A stretch of 54,746 bases of DNA from Thermoplasmata archaeon (GCA_021806165.1 JAJZXY010000014.1:1-54746); one strand, 5' to 3'; positions 38,545-48,505 are shown, counted from the first letter of the stretch. The notes: generated by a model not told the origin, from the letters alone. Made by a program: numbers and translations.

Positions 38545-41500
38545 CTCAAATCCTCCAGCTGAAGACGCATAACCACTCCAAGCGACATCAGTTCGTACAG
38601 AAGCAGCAGGAATGCATAGCTTGTCTGCACTAGGTGTATGTTGGTGGTGTTGTCGCAGGCCGGGCACCTGACAACACCCCTCCTGTCCACATACGCAATA
38701 TGGCCGCAGTCCGGGTTGCCGCAGACATACTGGTAGGTGCCGTCCGATTCGTCGAGCAGCCTGTCCTTGATTACCATGGCAGCACCGTGCGCTATGAGCG
38801 TATCCCTCTCCATTTCACCGAACCTGAGACCGCCCTGCCTTGACCTCCCCTCGGTAGGCTGCCTGGTGAGTATCTGTATGGGCCCCCTGCTCCTGACATG
38901 CAGCTTGCCCGAAACCATGTGGTGGAGCTTCTGGTAGTATATGACGCCGACGAATATCTCCGTCTGGATAATCCTTCCAGTGATGCCGTCATACATCACC
39001 TCCTTCCCGTTGTTCCTGAAGCCCATGGCCTCAAGCTCTCGCCTCAGCGCTTCCTCCTTCTCACCCGCAAATGCGGTGCCGTCCACAAACCTGCCCGAGA
39101 GCGAACCAACCTTCCCTCCAATCATCTCCAGCACGTGCGCAACAGTCATCCTTGAAGGTATTCCGTGCGGATTGATGATGAGGTCCGGCACAAGGCCGTC
39201 ACAAGTGAATGGCATGGATTCCTGGGGTGCAATGAGGCCGACAACCCCCTTCTGTCCGTGCCTTGATGCGAACTTGTCGCCAAGCTCGGGAATGCGTTCA
39301 TCCCTTACCTTGACCCTGACAAGCCTTGAGCCGTTTTCAGATTCTGTGAGTATGACGCTGTCCACATATCCAGACTCTCCCGCCCTGACTGTTATGGAAG
39401 TTTCCCTCCTCTTCTGGGGCGTGAGGAAGTCTGTCTCCTCCTCAAGGAAACGCGGAGGCGAGGTCTTGCCTATGAGCACATCCCCGCCGTTGACCAGCGT
39501 TTCGGGGGAAATCAGGCCGTCCTCCCCGAGGTTGCTGTAGGCAACATCCGCCCTCGCGCCGCGGACATCGGGGCTCGGTATCTCGAAATGGTCCTCCTGA
39601 CCTCCGGGGTACCTGCGCTCTTCCGTCCTGTAGCTCCTGAGAAATGAAGATCTTCCGAGTCCCCTTTCTATGGACCCCTTGTTCATTACTATCGCATCTT
39701 CCATGTTGTACCCGTAATGGGATACAATGGCGACGACGAAATTCTGCCCTGCAGGCCTTTCGTTGAAATTCGTGAATTTCATCTGGGTTGTCTGGACCAG
39801 GGGCTTCTGCGGGTAGTGCAACAGATGGCTCCTCGTGTCTGGCCTCAGCCTGTAGTTCGAGGCGCCGAGACCGAGCGACTGCTTGGCCATCCCTGCTCCC
39901 ATGGTGACCCTTGGAGAAGCATTGTGCTCTGGGTACGGGACAAGGCCCGCGCAGACACCCAGCACGATCATGGGGTCAATTTCGACATGCGTATGGTCAC
40001 GGGTTGTCGCAAGGCTGGCAGAGAAGGTGGCATGGCAGGATGGGCACTCAAGAAGTGCTTCCTGCTCCCCGCTCCCCATGTTCGTCCACCTTACCTCACC
40101 GGGTGAAAGCACGGCGGAGCAGGACGGGCAGGAGTGCGGCAGTATGTAAGGCTCAACTGCTATGAAACTGTCCTCCTCCTCTTCGGCATCAATCCATTCA
40201 ACGATACCCCCCCTGATGAGCTCGCTCCAGCTCCTCTTTCCCTCGTTCACCTCTTCCACCATCCTGGTGGTAAGGGCGGTGGTGCCGTTCTTGAGGACCA
40301 GCACGGCCCTCCTCAGCCTTCCCTCGTCACAGTTGAGGTAGACGTCGTTGGTTGCCCTGTCGAAGTGTACATTGACTTCGTGGGAGCGCTGCCCGTATAT
40401 CTTTCCTGTCCTCCTCCTTTCCCGTATCTCGGAGGCGAGCTTCTCCCCTTCCTTGGTCACGCCTACCAGGTCGCCGTTCACGTACACCCTGGTCTGCTGC
40501 TGCATCTCGGAGGGCTTTACGTCCCTGACACCGAGATCCCTCAGCTGCGCGAGCAGCTCGGATTCAGGTATTCCCTCTGAAACATCGACTATCAGAGCCG
40601 CGTTCTTGACAAGACCGCAGTTCTGCCCTTCGGGAGTCTCGTTTGGGCAGAGCCTTCCCCATTGCGTCGGATGCAAATCCCTGGCCTCGAAGTGCGGCTG
40701 GGACCTCGTGAGAGGGCTTGTGATGCGCCTCAGGTGGCTGACGGTGCTCATGTTGGATGTCCTGTCAAGCAGCTGGCTCACGCCTGCCCTTCCACCTACC
40801 CAGTTGCCTGTGGCCAGGGCATGGAGCAGCCTGTGTGTCAGCAGGTCGGGCCTGATGGCGCTCTGTATCTTGATATCCTTCTTCCTGGCAACGCTTCTTT
40901 CGAGCTGGTATTTCAAATCCTTGATGAGGTTGGTGAATGCGACGCGGAAGAGATCCTCCATGAGGTCGCCTGCAAGCTTCAGCCTCTTGTTTGAATAATG
41001 GTCCTTGTCATCCTCCCTCTTCATTCCAAGGGAGAGTTCAAGCACGTTCCTTGCGACCCTGCCCAGGAAGACAGCCTTCTTCAGCCTGTCCTCGGACGAG
41101 TCGCCAAGATGGGGCAGAAGTGATCTGTCTATTATGGATTCAATCTTCTTCACCCTGAACTCCTTCGCCTGGCCGGTTGCAAACTTCTTTTCAAGATAGT
41201 TCAGGGCGTCCTCCTTGGTGAATATGCCGTTCGGCGGGTAGTTCTTCTTGTCCTGGCAGTCCTCTATGTTGGCATATATTATGTTCTCCATCCTCGGATC
41301 GCCGGATATGGCCTCGAATATGTCATTGTCAGCCTCCATGCCCAGCGCCTTCATCAGGACTATGAGTGGAATCTGTCCGGAGGCAGCCGGGACGGTTACC
41401 ATGAGAATGCCGTCCTTCTTCTTCTCCACGACGGTGAGCGCGCGGTATCCTTCCCTCTGCGAAAAGACCTTTCCCACCTGAATCTTTGTGCCGTATCGCT

Positions 41501-42158
41501 CGTTGTATTCAACAAGCACCCTGTTGGGCGCAAGGTCCTCAAGCGTGATCAGCACCCTTTCGGTACCGCCTATGATGAAATATCCACCGGGGTCGAGCGG
41601 GTCCTCCCCCTCTGTCTGGAGCCTGGCAGTGTACTCCTGCGCCGTTAGCTCCCTGTCACTTGCCTCATCCACAATGTTCTCCTTGGTCAGGTTGCATGCC
41701 CTGCTCTTGACCATGATGGGCAGGTCGCCGATGTGGACAGGTTCAGCCTCCCTCTCGATGCCGTCCTCGATTACAGTGAAATACAGCCTGATGGGCGCCA
41801 TGTAGTTGAGATTCCTGAGCCTGGCCTCCATCGGCAGCAGCGTATGGCTTGCGCCATTTGCCTCCTTCACCACCGGCCTTCCAACCTCTATGGTCGGCCT
41901 GGCGAGGGGATCAACCAGCCCGGTCTTCTCATCCCTCTTCCTTCCCATCCTGATCTCAATGACCTTGCCGTCGGTCTTCTCCGGGTCCAGCCTGATAACA
42001 CCTCTGTCGATGTCCTCGGGACTGATCCGTGCATTGTCCACAATGCGCTGCATCCTGCTGTTTGCATTGTTGAACGAACTCAGGAAGTCGTTGAATGAGG
42101 CAATGTGGTGGTTGACAATACTCCTTTCCTTGAAATAAGATACAACTAGTTCTTTCAG
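38541..42158 (-). CDS. rpoB: DNA-directed RNA polymerase subunit B (unsplit), probable CTG start
   Basis: Second largest subunit, about 1205 residues, not divided into B' and B''. Conserved parts: [35 protein letters not shown] near 505, [20 protein letters not shown], the catalytic-face segment [13 protein letters not shown] near 985, and a C-terminal zinc ribbon. The family N-terminus ([19 protein letters not shown]) continues upstream of the first ATG at 42053. The frame back to an in-frame TAA offers no ATG, GTG or TTG, only CTG at 42158, four bases after GGTGAT. Residues near 680-720 hold an extra CPSC...CPSC zinc-ribbon-like insert. Confidence 0.96.
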
Positions 42159-42162
42159 TTAA

Positions 42163-42168
42163 ATCACC
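42163..42168 (-). promoter_or_regulatory. Ribosome-binding site GGTGAT deciding the rpoB CTG start
   Basis: Minus-strand GGTGAT, complementary to the 16S tail, then TTAA, then CTG. The TAA is in frame with rpoB, so no upstream start can serve. Confidence 0.7.
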
Positions 42169-42195
42169 ATCCAGGGAACGTGTCTGGACATCGGT

Positions 42196-42456
42196 TTATC
42201 TCGTTATCAGCCTGTAGGCCGTGAATTGCTCGGAGGTCTTGCTGTTCCTCTTGATCTCTACGATCATTCCTTCCCTGATACCCTCCTTTTCCTTGAGGGT
42301 AGCCTCCAGGACCCTGATGGCGGGATCAGTCATTTTTATCTTCGGGAGCTGCTCCTTGGTGATGCCGAAACGCTTCATAATCTTCTCGGCCTCGGCCTCA
42401 CCAACGAGTCTATGCTCCGGAACCATTTCATGATTTAAAATATTAAAAGCAGGCAT
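42196..42456 (-). CDS. rpoH: DNA-directed RNA polymerase subunit H (Rpb5-like)
   Basis: 86 residues, matching the C-terminal domain of eukaryotic Rpb5. NILNHEMVPEHRLVGEAEAE, then LPKIKMTDPAIRVLEATLKE and the ending TAYRLITR are typical. First gene of the polymerase operon. GAGGTG lies four bases before the ATG, and a TATA box follows upstream. Confidence 0.95.
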   Translation of the reverse strand: MPAFNILNHEMVPEHRLVGEAEAEKIMKRFGITKEQLPKIKMTDPAIRVLEATLKEKEGIREGMIVEIKRNSKTSEQFTAYRLITR

Positions 42457-42488
42457 CTGACACCTCGACCAGCCGAAAGCTAAACATA

Positions 42489-42502
42489 ATGTATATAAAT
42501 AG
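42489..42502 (-). promoter_or_regulatory. TATA box of the RNA polymerase operon
   Basis: Plus strand ATGTATATAAATAG, about 39 bases upstream of the rpoH start, giving a leader of roughly 12-15 bases that contains the GAGGTG site. Confidence 0.6.
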
Positions 42503-42569
42503 TATTCGCTATGTTGTAAAGACCTTCCAGGCCCTCCCGTGGCGAATCCCCGGGGGCCGGGATCTGCCT

Positions 42570-43109
42570 CTACGCACCATCCCTTTTCCTGTATTTCTCA
42601 AGCATTTCCTTCAGGTCCGACGGCGTCACCACGGCATGCAGTCCTATTCCCTCCCCCGCCAGCGCCTCCGATGCGCCCTCCCCCCTGTCAACCACCGTGA
42701 TAACGTTGTCGACGATGCCGCCGGCTCCCCTGACAGCTTTCGCGGCCTGAAGGACGCTTCCGCCCGTCGTCGTCACATCCTCTAGGATGTCCACCCTCTC
42801 CCCTTCGGCTATTGCGCCCTCTATTGCTGCAGCGGTCCCGTGGCTCCTTTCCTCCTTCCTGATCATGGAGAAAGGCTTCCCGGTCCTGAGCGAAACAGCC
42901 ACGACTATGGGTATTGCGCCAAGCGCAACTCCTGCCACCCTGTCCCCGGAAACGCTCTCCGCCACGGCTTCAGCTATCTGTGACAGCACCCCGGGGTCTG
43001 TGTACGCCTTCTTTATATTGACGTAATAGTCGCTCTTCATGCCCGACGTGAGGGTGAATTCGCCGAAGAGAATCGCCCCCCTCTCCACCAGCTTTTCTGC
43101 AAGACTCAT
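42570..43109 (-). CDS. pyrE: Orotate phosphoribosyltransferase
   Basis: 179 residues; transfers ribose phosphate from PRPP to orotate in UMP synthesis. The PRPP-binding motif VDILEDVTTTGGSVLQAAKA is near 105-125, and GVALGAIPIVVAVSLRTGKP near 62-80 supplies the lysine/arginine loop. FGEFTLTSGMKSDYYVNIKK near 16-35 is the family N-terminal signature. It follows carS by four bases and is the last gene of a minus-strand run. Confidence 0.93.
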   Translation of the reverse strand: MSLAEKLVERGAILFGEFTLTSGMKSDYYVNIKKAYTDPGVLSQIAEAVAESVSGDRVAGVALGAIPIVVAVSLRTGKPFSMIRKEERSHGTAAAIEGAIAEGERVDILEDVTTTGGSVLQAAKAVRGAGGIVDNVITVVDRGEGASEALAGEGIGLHAVVTPSDLKEMLEKYRKRDGA

Positions 43110-43113
43110 CCAT

Positions 43114-43677
43114 TCACCACGGAACGCTTTTCAGCCCCTTCCTGTACCCGATGTAGTTTATCAGCCTGTGCAGGGGGTAGATGACGAGCAGCACAACAGC
43201 CAGGCCGGCAAGAGCCTCTCCTCCGAAGAGGAATCGCACCGCGACTGCCGGTGATGCAAGATATACAAGCAGCAGCGCCCCCGCTGCGAAGTCATACTGG
43301 TCCAGAATGGGTACGCTGGCCCCCCTCTCAAGCCCCCTGCGCCTCTTCACAAACGCACCGGCAATATCGCCGAGCATCGATCCGGCAGACAGCGCCAGAA
43401 TTGCAGGCAGAATGGACAGCGACAGGGGATAGACACGCGTGAGAGGCGCTCCGGCGGGCAGCGCGACAACCCCCTCCAGGTAGCCAAGCAGGACGCCTGA
43501 TGCTATCCCCACAGCAAGCCCCTTCCACGTCTTGCCGTCACCAAGAACCCTCCTGCCCTTCCACATTGTCCCGAAGTCAAGCGCGGGCCCGCCGCCGAAT
43601 ATGGCGGCGGAGGTATTGGGCAGCATGGCCGGGAGGAAGAACCATATCGCTTCCACCACTGACCAGAGGAGGGACAT
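43114..43677 (-). CDS. carS: CDP-archaeol synthase
   Basis: 187 residues with about five membrane helices, family DUF46/CarS. It activates digeranylgeranylglyceryl phosphate with CTP to give the CDP-lipid used for polar head-group attachment. Diagnostic: MLPNTSAAIFGGGPALDFG near 18-36, the nucleotide-site segment VLGDGKTWKG near 45, and GDIAGAFVKRRRGLERGAS near 105, which resembles the D-x-x-G-A pattern of CDP-alcohol synthases. Adjacent to pyrE, a supplier of pyrimidine nucleotides. Confidence 0.92.
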   Translation of the reverse strand: MSLLWSVVEAIWFFLPAMLPNTSAAIFGGGPALDFGTMWKGRRVLGDGKTWKGLAVGIASGVLLGYLEGVVALPAGAPLTRVYPLSLSILPAILALSAGSMLGDIAGAFVKRRRGLERGASVPILDQYDFAAGALLLVYLASPAVAVRFLFGGEALAGLAVVLLVIYPLHRLINYIGYRKGLKSVPW

Positions 43678-43694
43678 GCTGAGCCATCAACCTG

Positions 43695-45629
43695 TCACTT
43701 ATTAATCCTACCATCGCCGCCGCCTCCAGAAAAGAAGGACCTGACCGCCTCGGCGGCGCTGTCCACCCTCTCCGCCCCCACCTCGCGGAAGTTTGCAAGC
43801 CTCTTGTCCAGAACCACTGCGATTCCCCTGTCTGTCTCACTCCTGATCATCCTGCCGGATGCCTGAATGAGCCTCCTCACCGCCGGGTTCCTCACCGCAA
43901 AATCCCACCCCTTCCTGTAGAGTATGTCGTAATAGTTCACGAGCGCCCTCTGCTTTGCAGTAGGCTTGGGGTACGGGATTCCGACAATGACCACCATCTC
44001 AAGCGTCTCGTCGGGAAAGTCGAGCCCCTCGCTAATCCTTCCGCCCATCACGGACAGGAATACAGAACCCCTGCGTGACTTGAATTTCTCCACCGATTCC
44101 ATAAGCTCCGACTGCCCCATCCCCTTCCTTTCCACAAGGACTGTCGTGCCCAGCCTTCTCTCTATTCCAAGCGACAGGAGCGATTCAAGCAGGTTGTAGG
44201 ACGGAAGGAAGACAATGCTGCTGCGCTTCGCTGCGCTGCAGATGTCCACAATCCTCCCGGAAATGGATGCTATCATTCCAGCATCCCGCGAAATGGTCTC
44301 GTACCTGGTTGTGACATCGTCAACATAGACGATGCGTCTGTTCTCAGGCGGGAAGTCGGATGGAACAGACACTGCAATGGTTTCCTCAGGCAGGCCCAGC
44401 AGCGTCCTGTAGTCATCAAGGCTGCCCATGGTGCCCGACATGTGTATGCTTGAAAACGTGTCAAGCAGCGGCAGGGCCGCCAGCGATGGGTCCATGCAGT
44501 ATGCCTCCAGCGATGGATTCTCCCCGCCGTTGACGAGTTTCACGTAATGCTGCGGTTCGGTGTCAATCCAGAAGCGGAGGAAGTCGCCGAACGACCTGAT
44601 GTATGAACGGGGCAGCCTCCCGTTCTTCAGCTTCATGTCCCTCACGAATTCCCCCTGAGTCGTGAGCACCCCTATCACAGTCGCAAATCCCCTGCTGCTG
44701 ATCTTGAGCTCCTCCATCATTGATGTTTCAAATTCCATTTCAGGGACAAGGCCGTCATCGTCAAGCACAAAATCGGAGGCCATTCTGACCATTATCGACT
44801 GCACTGTCTCAGAGAGGTCTGTTATCCCCATCCCTGCTGTGACCTCCGGGTCGCCGTACTCCTCCGCCTCCCTGCTCATCCCCTTCGCGGCACGAACGCT
44901 GTACTTGACACTCTCTATCTCCCTGAGGTAGTCCGGCAGATTGTGTGCCTCGTCAAGCACCACGATCACCCTCTCGATCGGGACGCCCATCCATTCCAGT
45001 AGCCTCCTCCTGATGAACGGGTCGAAGAAGTAGATGTAGGGGGCGGTCACGACATCGGCCTCCGAGAGCATGGACTTTGAAAGCTCATAGGGACAGATGT
45101 GCATACCGGTGCACTCGGCAGCCAGTTCCTCCGCATCAGGCAGACGCCTCCTCATCCACCCCTCCATGCTCACAGGGTCAGACTTCATGAGGCCGTAGTA
45201 GTAGCTGCACCCCTCATTCTCTGATTTTGTTCTCTCCTTGAGGAAGGAGCAGTATGAGGAGAGTTCTTCAGGCGTCCCCGAGCTCATTTCCTCATCCTCC
45301 CTGGCAAGCAGGCAGCTGTTGTTCCTTCCCTGGACAGCGATGCCAAAAACAGGCATCCTGCCGGATATCATGCGCAGTTCCTTCATGACCTGCTTCTGCT
45401 GCGAGTTGGTCCTTGTAAGGTAGAGAATCTTCCTGTCGCCCCTCGATTCTAGGAGAGCGGACAGGACGCTCACGGTCTTCCCGCTGCCTGTGGGGCTTTC
45501 CAGAATCAGGTGCCTCTTCTGTGTCGCAGCCTCGAAAACTGCCTTCATTATCCTGATCTGGCTCCTTCTCGGGATGTATGGAAAGGCGGTGGAGGAGCCG
45601 CCAGTCGTCATCTTGTCTTCAAAATCCAT
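43695..45629 (-). CDS. xpd: XPD/Rad3-like DNA helicase
   Basis: About 644 residues, SF2 5'-3' helicase for DNA repair. Walker A ILESPTGSGKTVSVL near 42, four cysteines of the iron-sulfur domain (NNSCLLA, SSYCSFL, EGCSYYYG, HICPYE) between about 105 and 190, DEAH VIVVLDEAHNLPDYL near 240, and motif VI RLIQASGRMIRS near 600. The ATG at 45629 gives the family start (MDFEDKM...FPYIPRRSQ); an upstream ATG would add 56 residues without homology character. Full length compared with Thermoplasma XPD. Confidence 0.93.
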   Translation of the reverse strand: MDFEDKMTTGGSSTAFPYIPRRSQIRIMKAVFEAATQKRHLILESPTGSGKTVSVLSALLESRGDRKILYLTRTNSQQKQVMKELRMISGRMPVFGIAVQGRNNSCLLAREDEEMSSGTPEELSSYCSFLKERTKSENEGCSYYYGLMKSDPVSMEGWMRRRLPDAEELAAECTGMHICPYELSKSMLSEADVVTAPYIYFFDPFIRRRLLEWMGVPIERVIVVLDEAHNLPDYLREIESVKYSVRAAKGMSREAEEYGDPEVTAGMGITDLSETVQSIMVRMASDFVLDDDGLVPEMEFETSMMEELKISSRGFATVIGVLTTQGEFVRDMKLKNGRLPRSYIRSFGDFLRFWIDTEPQHYVKLVNGGENPSLEAYCMDPSLAALPLLDTFSSIHMSGTMGSLDDYRTLLGLPEETIAVSVPSDFPPENRRIVYVDDVTTRYETISRDAGMIASISGRIVDICSAAKRSSIVFLPSYNLLESLLSLGIERRLGTTVLVERKGMGQSELMESVEKFKSRRGSVFLSVMGGRISEGLDFPDETLEMVVIVGIPYPKPTAKQRALVNYYDILYRKGWDFAVRNPAVRRLIQASGRMIRSETDRGIAVVLDKRLANFREVGAERVDSAAEAVRSFFSGGGGDGRINK

Positions 45630-45735
45630 CTGTAATCCGCAGCCGCGGCCAGCCTGCCCCGGCGAAGTGTCAGCGGTGCCGGCGGCGGCCAGTCCATGCA
45701 GATTAAGTTGGACAGGGTGCCTGTATATTAGCGTT

Positions 45736-46410
45736 TCACCGGGAAAACCGCACGGTCCCGTACCGTCCGATGTATGGCAGGACTGCTGCATCATCAAGCT
45801 GCCCGGGAGTAAGGTCGGTCATCCGCATTATCTGCGCTTCCAGCTCAAGGGCCATGCGTTCATCTTCGGCACCGAACCGGCCAGGCTGCCTGCCCCTGTA
45901 CCTCCGCCTAAGATCCATGAAACGCTCACCTATGCGCACAACTCCGCCCGGGGAGACCCTCTGGTCGGAGTAGGCCAACACCTTCAGCGCAACATCCCCC
46001 GACGAGAGTATCTGCGGCATCTTCTCCAGCAGCATATTTTCGACAAGGAATCCGACCTTCGCCGGAGCCCCGATATCCCTTACCATCGCATTGGTGACCA
46101 CATGGTCGTCGGATGAGGAGTAGGCCGCCGCCACATCATCCCTCACCGACCTCCAGCCGAGAATCTCCTCCCTGCTGAATCCCTCCCAAAGATCCCCTCC
46201 ACTGAAGTTGAATTTAACAATGTTGCCCAGATCATGCAGCAGAAGGGCTGCCACAACATCATCTGCAGACGGGCGCCCGCTGCCTCTCCACGCATCCACA
46301 ATCAGTTCACCCACGGCGGCAGTCCTTTTCATGTGGAGCCTGAGCCCGCCGATAACGCGAAACCGGTCGTATATGCTCTCTATCTGAAGCGCAATTTCAC
46401 TGCTGTCCAG
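45736..46410 (-). CDS. HD-domain protein, possible CTG start
   Basis: HD-superfamily metal-dependent phosphohydrolase-like protein. From the first ATG (46332) it has 198 residues with the HD pair in VVAALLLHDLGNIVKF near residue 32. The first HD histidine and its helix appear to lie upstream (IYDRFRVIGGLRLH, then MKRTAAVGELIV), so the gene probably starts earlier. No ATG, GTG or TTG is available there; CTG at 46410 follows GGAGG by nine bases and would add 26 residues. Substrate (nucleotide or phosphoester) unknown. Second gene after the 144-aa protein on the minus strand. Confidence 0.7.
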   Translation of the reverse strand: MDSSEIALQIESIYDRFRVIGGLRLHMKRTAAVGELIVDAWRGSGRPSADDVVAALLLHDLGNIVKFNFSGGDLWEGFSREEILGWRSVRDDVAAAYSSSDDHVVTNAMVRDIGAPAKVGFLVENMLLEKMPQILSSGDVALKVLAYSDQRVSPGGVVRIGERFMDLRRRYRGRQPGRFGAEDERMALELEAQIMRMTDLTPGQLDDAAVLPYIGRYGTVRFSR

Positions 46411-46472
46411 CTTTTCAACCCTCCAGCAATTGTGCCCAGGGGGCGGCAGGTCCGCGCGGCGCGGAAGGCGCG

Positions 46473-46907
46473 TCAGGCGCGCTTGTGCTGATTCCTGTCT
46501 GCACGCGTCCAGGCGTCGTCAGGTATGTCATCATACACCGAGGAGCGCTTCTGTTTCACTCCTTCGCTGTGCTCCTCGCCGTTGATGAGCTCCCAGATCC
46601 TCTCCTTCCTGAAGAGCCAGTAGTGGATTCTCCACTCCCTGCCGTCGTACAGCGTCGTCTCCTCCCTCTCTGTAGTGAGTATGCCCGAATCCTCGAGCAT
46701 GTAGAAGGCATCCCTGTCCTCAGGCTCAAGCACATTGTCAATGATCCTCTCGTTGTAGCCGAAGAAGTTCATTATGTGCTGGGCCATGGCAGTAGCCTGC
46801 TCCTCAGGCATGTCCTCCCTGTCAACACTGTTGCGTATCGCCGTGCTCAGGTGGTCAACGGTCAGCGTCTTGCTTCTAAAGGCACCCTGCTTGTCGCCAG
46901 TAGCCAT
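46473..46907 (-). CDS. Conserved small archaeal protein (possibly DUF6015)
   Basis: 144 residues, acidic in the middle, with a basic tail. I recognise it only as resembling an uncharacterised Thermoplasmata-type family. The centre reads MAQHIMNFFGYNERIIDNVL, then LEDSGILTTEREETTLYDGR and WRIHYWLFRKERIWEL, which looks like a winged-helix with an extended hairpin, so a nucleic-acid role is possible. TATA-like TTGTATATCA lies at 46970-46979. No function is assigned. Confidence 0.8.
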   Translation of the reverse strand: MATGDKQGAFRSKTLTVDHLSTAIRNSVDREDMPEEQATAMAQHIMNFFGYNERIIDNVLEPEDRDAFYMLEDSGILTTEREETTLYDGREWRIHYWLFRKERIWELINGEEHSEGVKQKRSSVYDDIPDDAWTRADRNQHKRA

Positions 46908-47111
46908 CTAACCGACCCTCTCCATCAAAAACCAGATCCTCTATGGATTGGATTGAATACTCAAGCTTATTGTATATCAATCTTTGCGCTGACCGGTTTG
47001 CGCATTTCGGATCTCCGGCCGCGGTACGCCAGTGACCCATTAAACCAGGCCGCGGGAGAACGCATATTCGCAAATAGATTGAGAAATGGTTTCGCTGCCT
47101 CGCCTGCGCCA

Positions 47112-47465
47112 TCAGATGAGCGCGGGTATTGTGAAGAAGAGTATGGCTGCAGCCAGGAGGTAACCCAACCTGACATAGTCGCTCTCCCCTCTCTTTGCCA
47201 TGCCGCTCACGAAGAGGACTGCCACTATGAGGAAGGTCCCTATTGCGGACAGCACGGCAAAGGCCGTGTATCCTGCCGACGAATTGGCACCCACCCTGAC
47301 GAGCTGTGCAACGAAGTCCAGCAGCAGGCCAAACAGGATGAGGCCTGTCTGGACCGCCGTGTGGGACATCGTCTCCACGATGTTTGCCATCTCCTTCTCC
47401 AGAGACACCGGTCTTTCGCCCCCCTGCTGCGGGGGACTCCCTGTTGGCTGATTTTCCGTTGCCAT
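47112..47465 (-). CDS. Small membrane protein, unknown function
   Basis: 117 residues: a polar N-terminal segment of about 35 residues rich in P, G and Q, then three membrane helices (about 38-57, TGLILFGLLLDFVAQLV; 66-87, AFAVLSAIGTFLIVAVLFVS; 98-117, LGYLLAAAILFFTIPALI). No recognisable motif. TATA box TATTTATAAA at 47499-47508 gives a short leader. The good promoter and codon structure support a real gene. Confidence 0.7.
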   Translation of the reverse strand: MATENQPTGSPPQQGGERPVSLEKEMANIVETMSHTAVQTGLILFGLLLDFVAQLVRVGANSSAGYTAFAVLSAIGTFLIVAVLFVSGMAKRGESDYVRLGYLLAAAILFFTIPALI

Positions 47466-47554
47466 CTGTATGACCTTCTGACTCGACGGCGCTGTAAGTA
47501 TTTATAAACAAAATAGAAAATTATTAATACTGAAACTCACGGGAAGGCTTCCAA

Positions 47555-48505
47555 TCAGCTTCCTGGACTGACCTGGTTGATCGCCTTCCCGTCCCTGAAG
47601 TAGCTTGTCACCACCTCGACGACCTCCGCGCCAACCCTTCCCTGGGCCTCCCTTGTCTGGGCGCCAATGTGCGGCGTCATCACCACTCCGGGCTGTGCTG
47701 CAAGCGCGGGGTTGACTGCAGGCTCTCCCTCGAATACGTCACATCCTGCGCCTGCAAGCCTTCCATCACGCAGCGCGGCAGCAAGTGCATTGCCGTCGAC
47801 CATCTCCCCCCTGGCGGTGTTGATGAGGAGTGAACCCTTCTTCATCATGCCGAACTCCTTCTCTCCTATGAGGTGGCGGTTGCCAGGCATCATTGATGCG
47901 TGAAGGCTGACAATGTCGGAGCTGCCAAGCAGTTCGGGAAAATCCACCATCTTCACGCCTGCCTCTTCGGCCACGGCCCTGTCAATGTACGGGTCTGCAG
48001 CTATGACCTCCATCCTGAATGCCTTTGCCCGCCTGGCCACTTCGCGGCCCACGCGGCCAAGCCCTATTATGCCGAGTGTCCTGCCGTTGAGCTCGGAGCC
48101 TGTGAATTTGAGCGTCTCCCACCTGCCCGCGTGCATAGACTCGTTTGCCCTGCAGATGTTTCTTGTCAGCGCAAGCATCATGGCGAAGGCAAGTTCGGCA
48201 GCCGAAACCACATTCGCCCACGGCGTGTTGCAGACCGCAATCCCCATCTCCGATGCAGCTGCGACGTCGATATTGTCTATTCCGACCCCCGCCCTCACTA
48301 TGAGCTTCGCCGACTTGGCCTTCGATATGACATCCGACGTCAGCTTGGTCCTGCTTCTGACAATGATGCATTCGTAGCCGCCTATCACGCCCTTCAGTTC
48401 CTCTCCTGTTATGCCGTTCCTGAAGTCAACGTCAAATCCGTCTACCTTCCTCAGCTCTCCCACATAGCGCTCATCCACCGCATCCGTGATCAGTATCTTT
48501 GTCAA
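47555..48505 (-). CDS. serA: D-3-phosphoglycerate dehydrogenase
   Basis: 316 residues, NAD-dependent, first step of serine synthesis. Substrate-site VRAGVGIDNIDVAAA near 73, Rossmann loop LGIIGLGRVGREVARRA near 145-161, KKGSLLINTARGEMVD near 228 (catalytic Arg), and TPHIGAQTREAQ near 285 (catalytic His). It lacks the C-terminal ACT regulatory domains of longer SerA enzymes, so serine feedback through those is absent. TTG start directly follows the aminotransferase stop, forming a two-gene serine unit. Confidence 0.92.
   Translation of the reverse strand: MTKILITDAVDERYVGELRKVDGFDVDFRNGITGEELKGVIGGYECIIVRSRTKLTSDVISKAKSAKLIVRAGVGIDNIDVAAASEMGIAVCNTPWANVVSAAELAFAMMLALTRNICRANESMHAGRWETLKFTGSELNGRTLGIIGLGRVGREVARRAKAFRMEVIAADPYIDRAVAEEAGVKMVDFPELLGSSDIVSLHASMMPGNRHLIGEKEFGMMKKGSLLINTARGEMVDGNALAAALRDGRLAGAGCDVFEGEPAVNPALAAQPGVVMTPHIGAQTREAQGRVGAEVVEVVTSYFRDGKAINQVSPGS

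Noticed and set aside
38545-38667. 41-residue N-terminal extension of RNA polymerase A'
   Set aside because: The extension overlaps the rpoB 3' end and has no conserved character; the ATG at 38544 overlaps the rpoB stop and gives the family start.
46425-46472. GC-rich inverted segments between the HD gene and the 144-aa gene as a terminator or RNA element
   Set aside because: The CG-rich stretch can form several weak hairpins but has no T-run or conserved fold, so no specific element can be supported.
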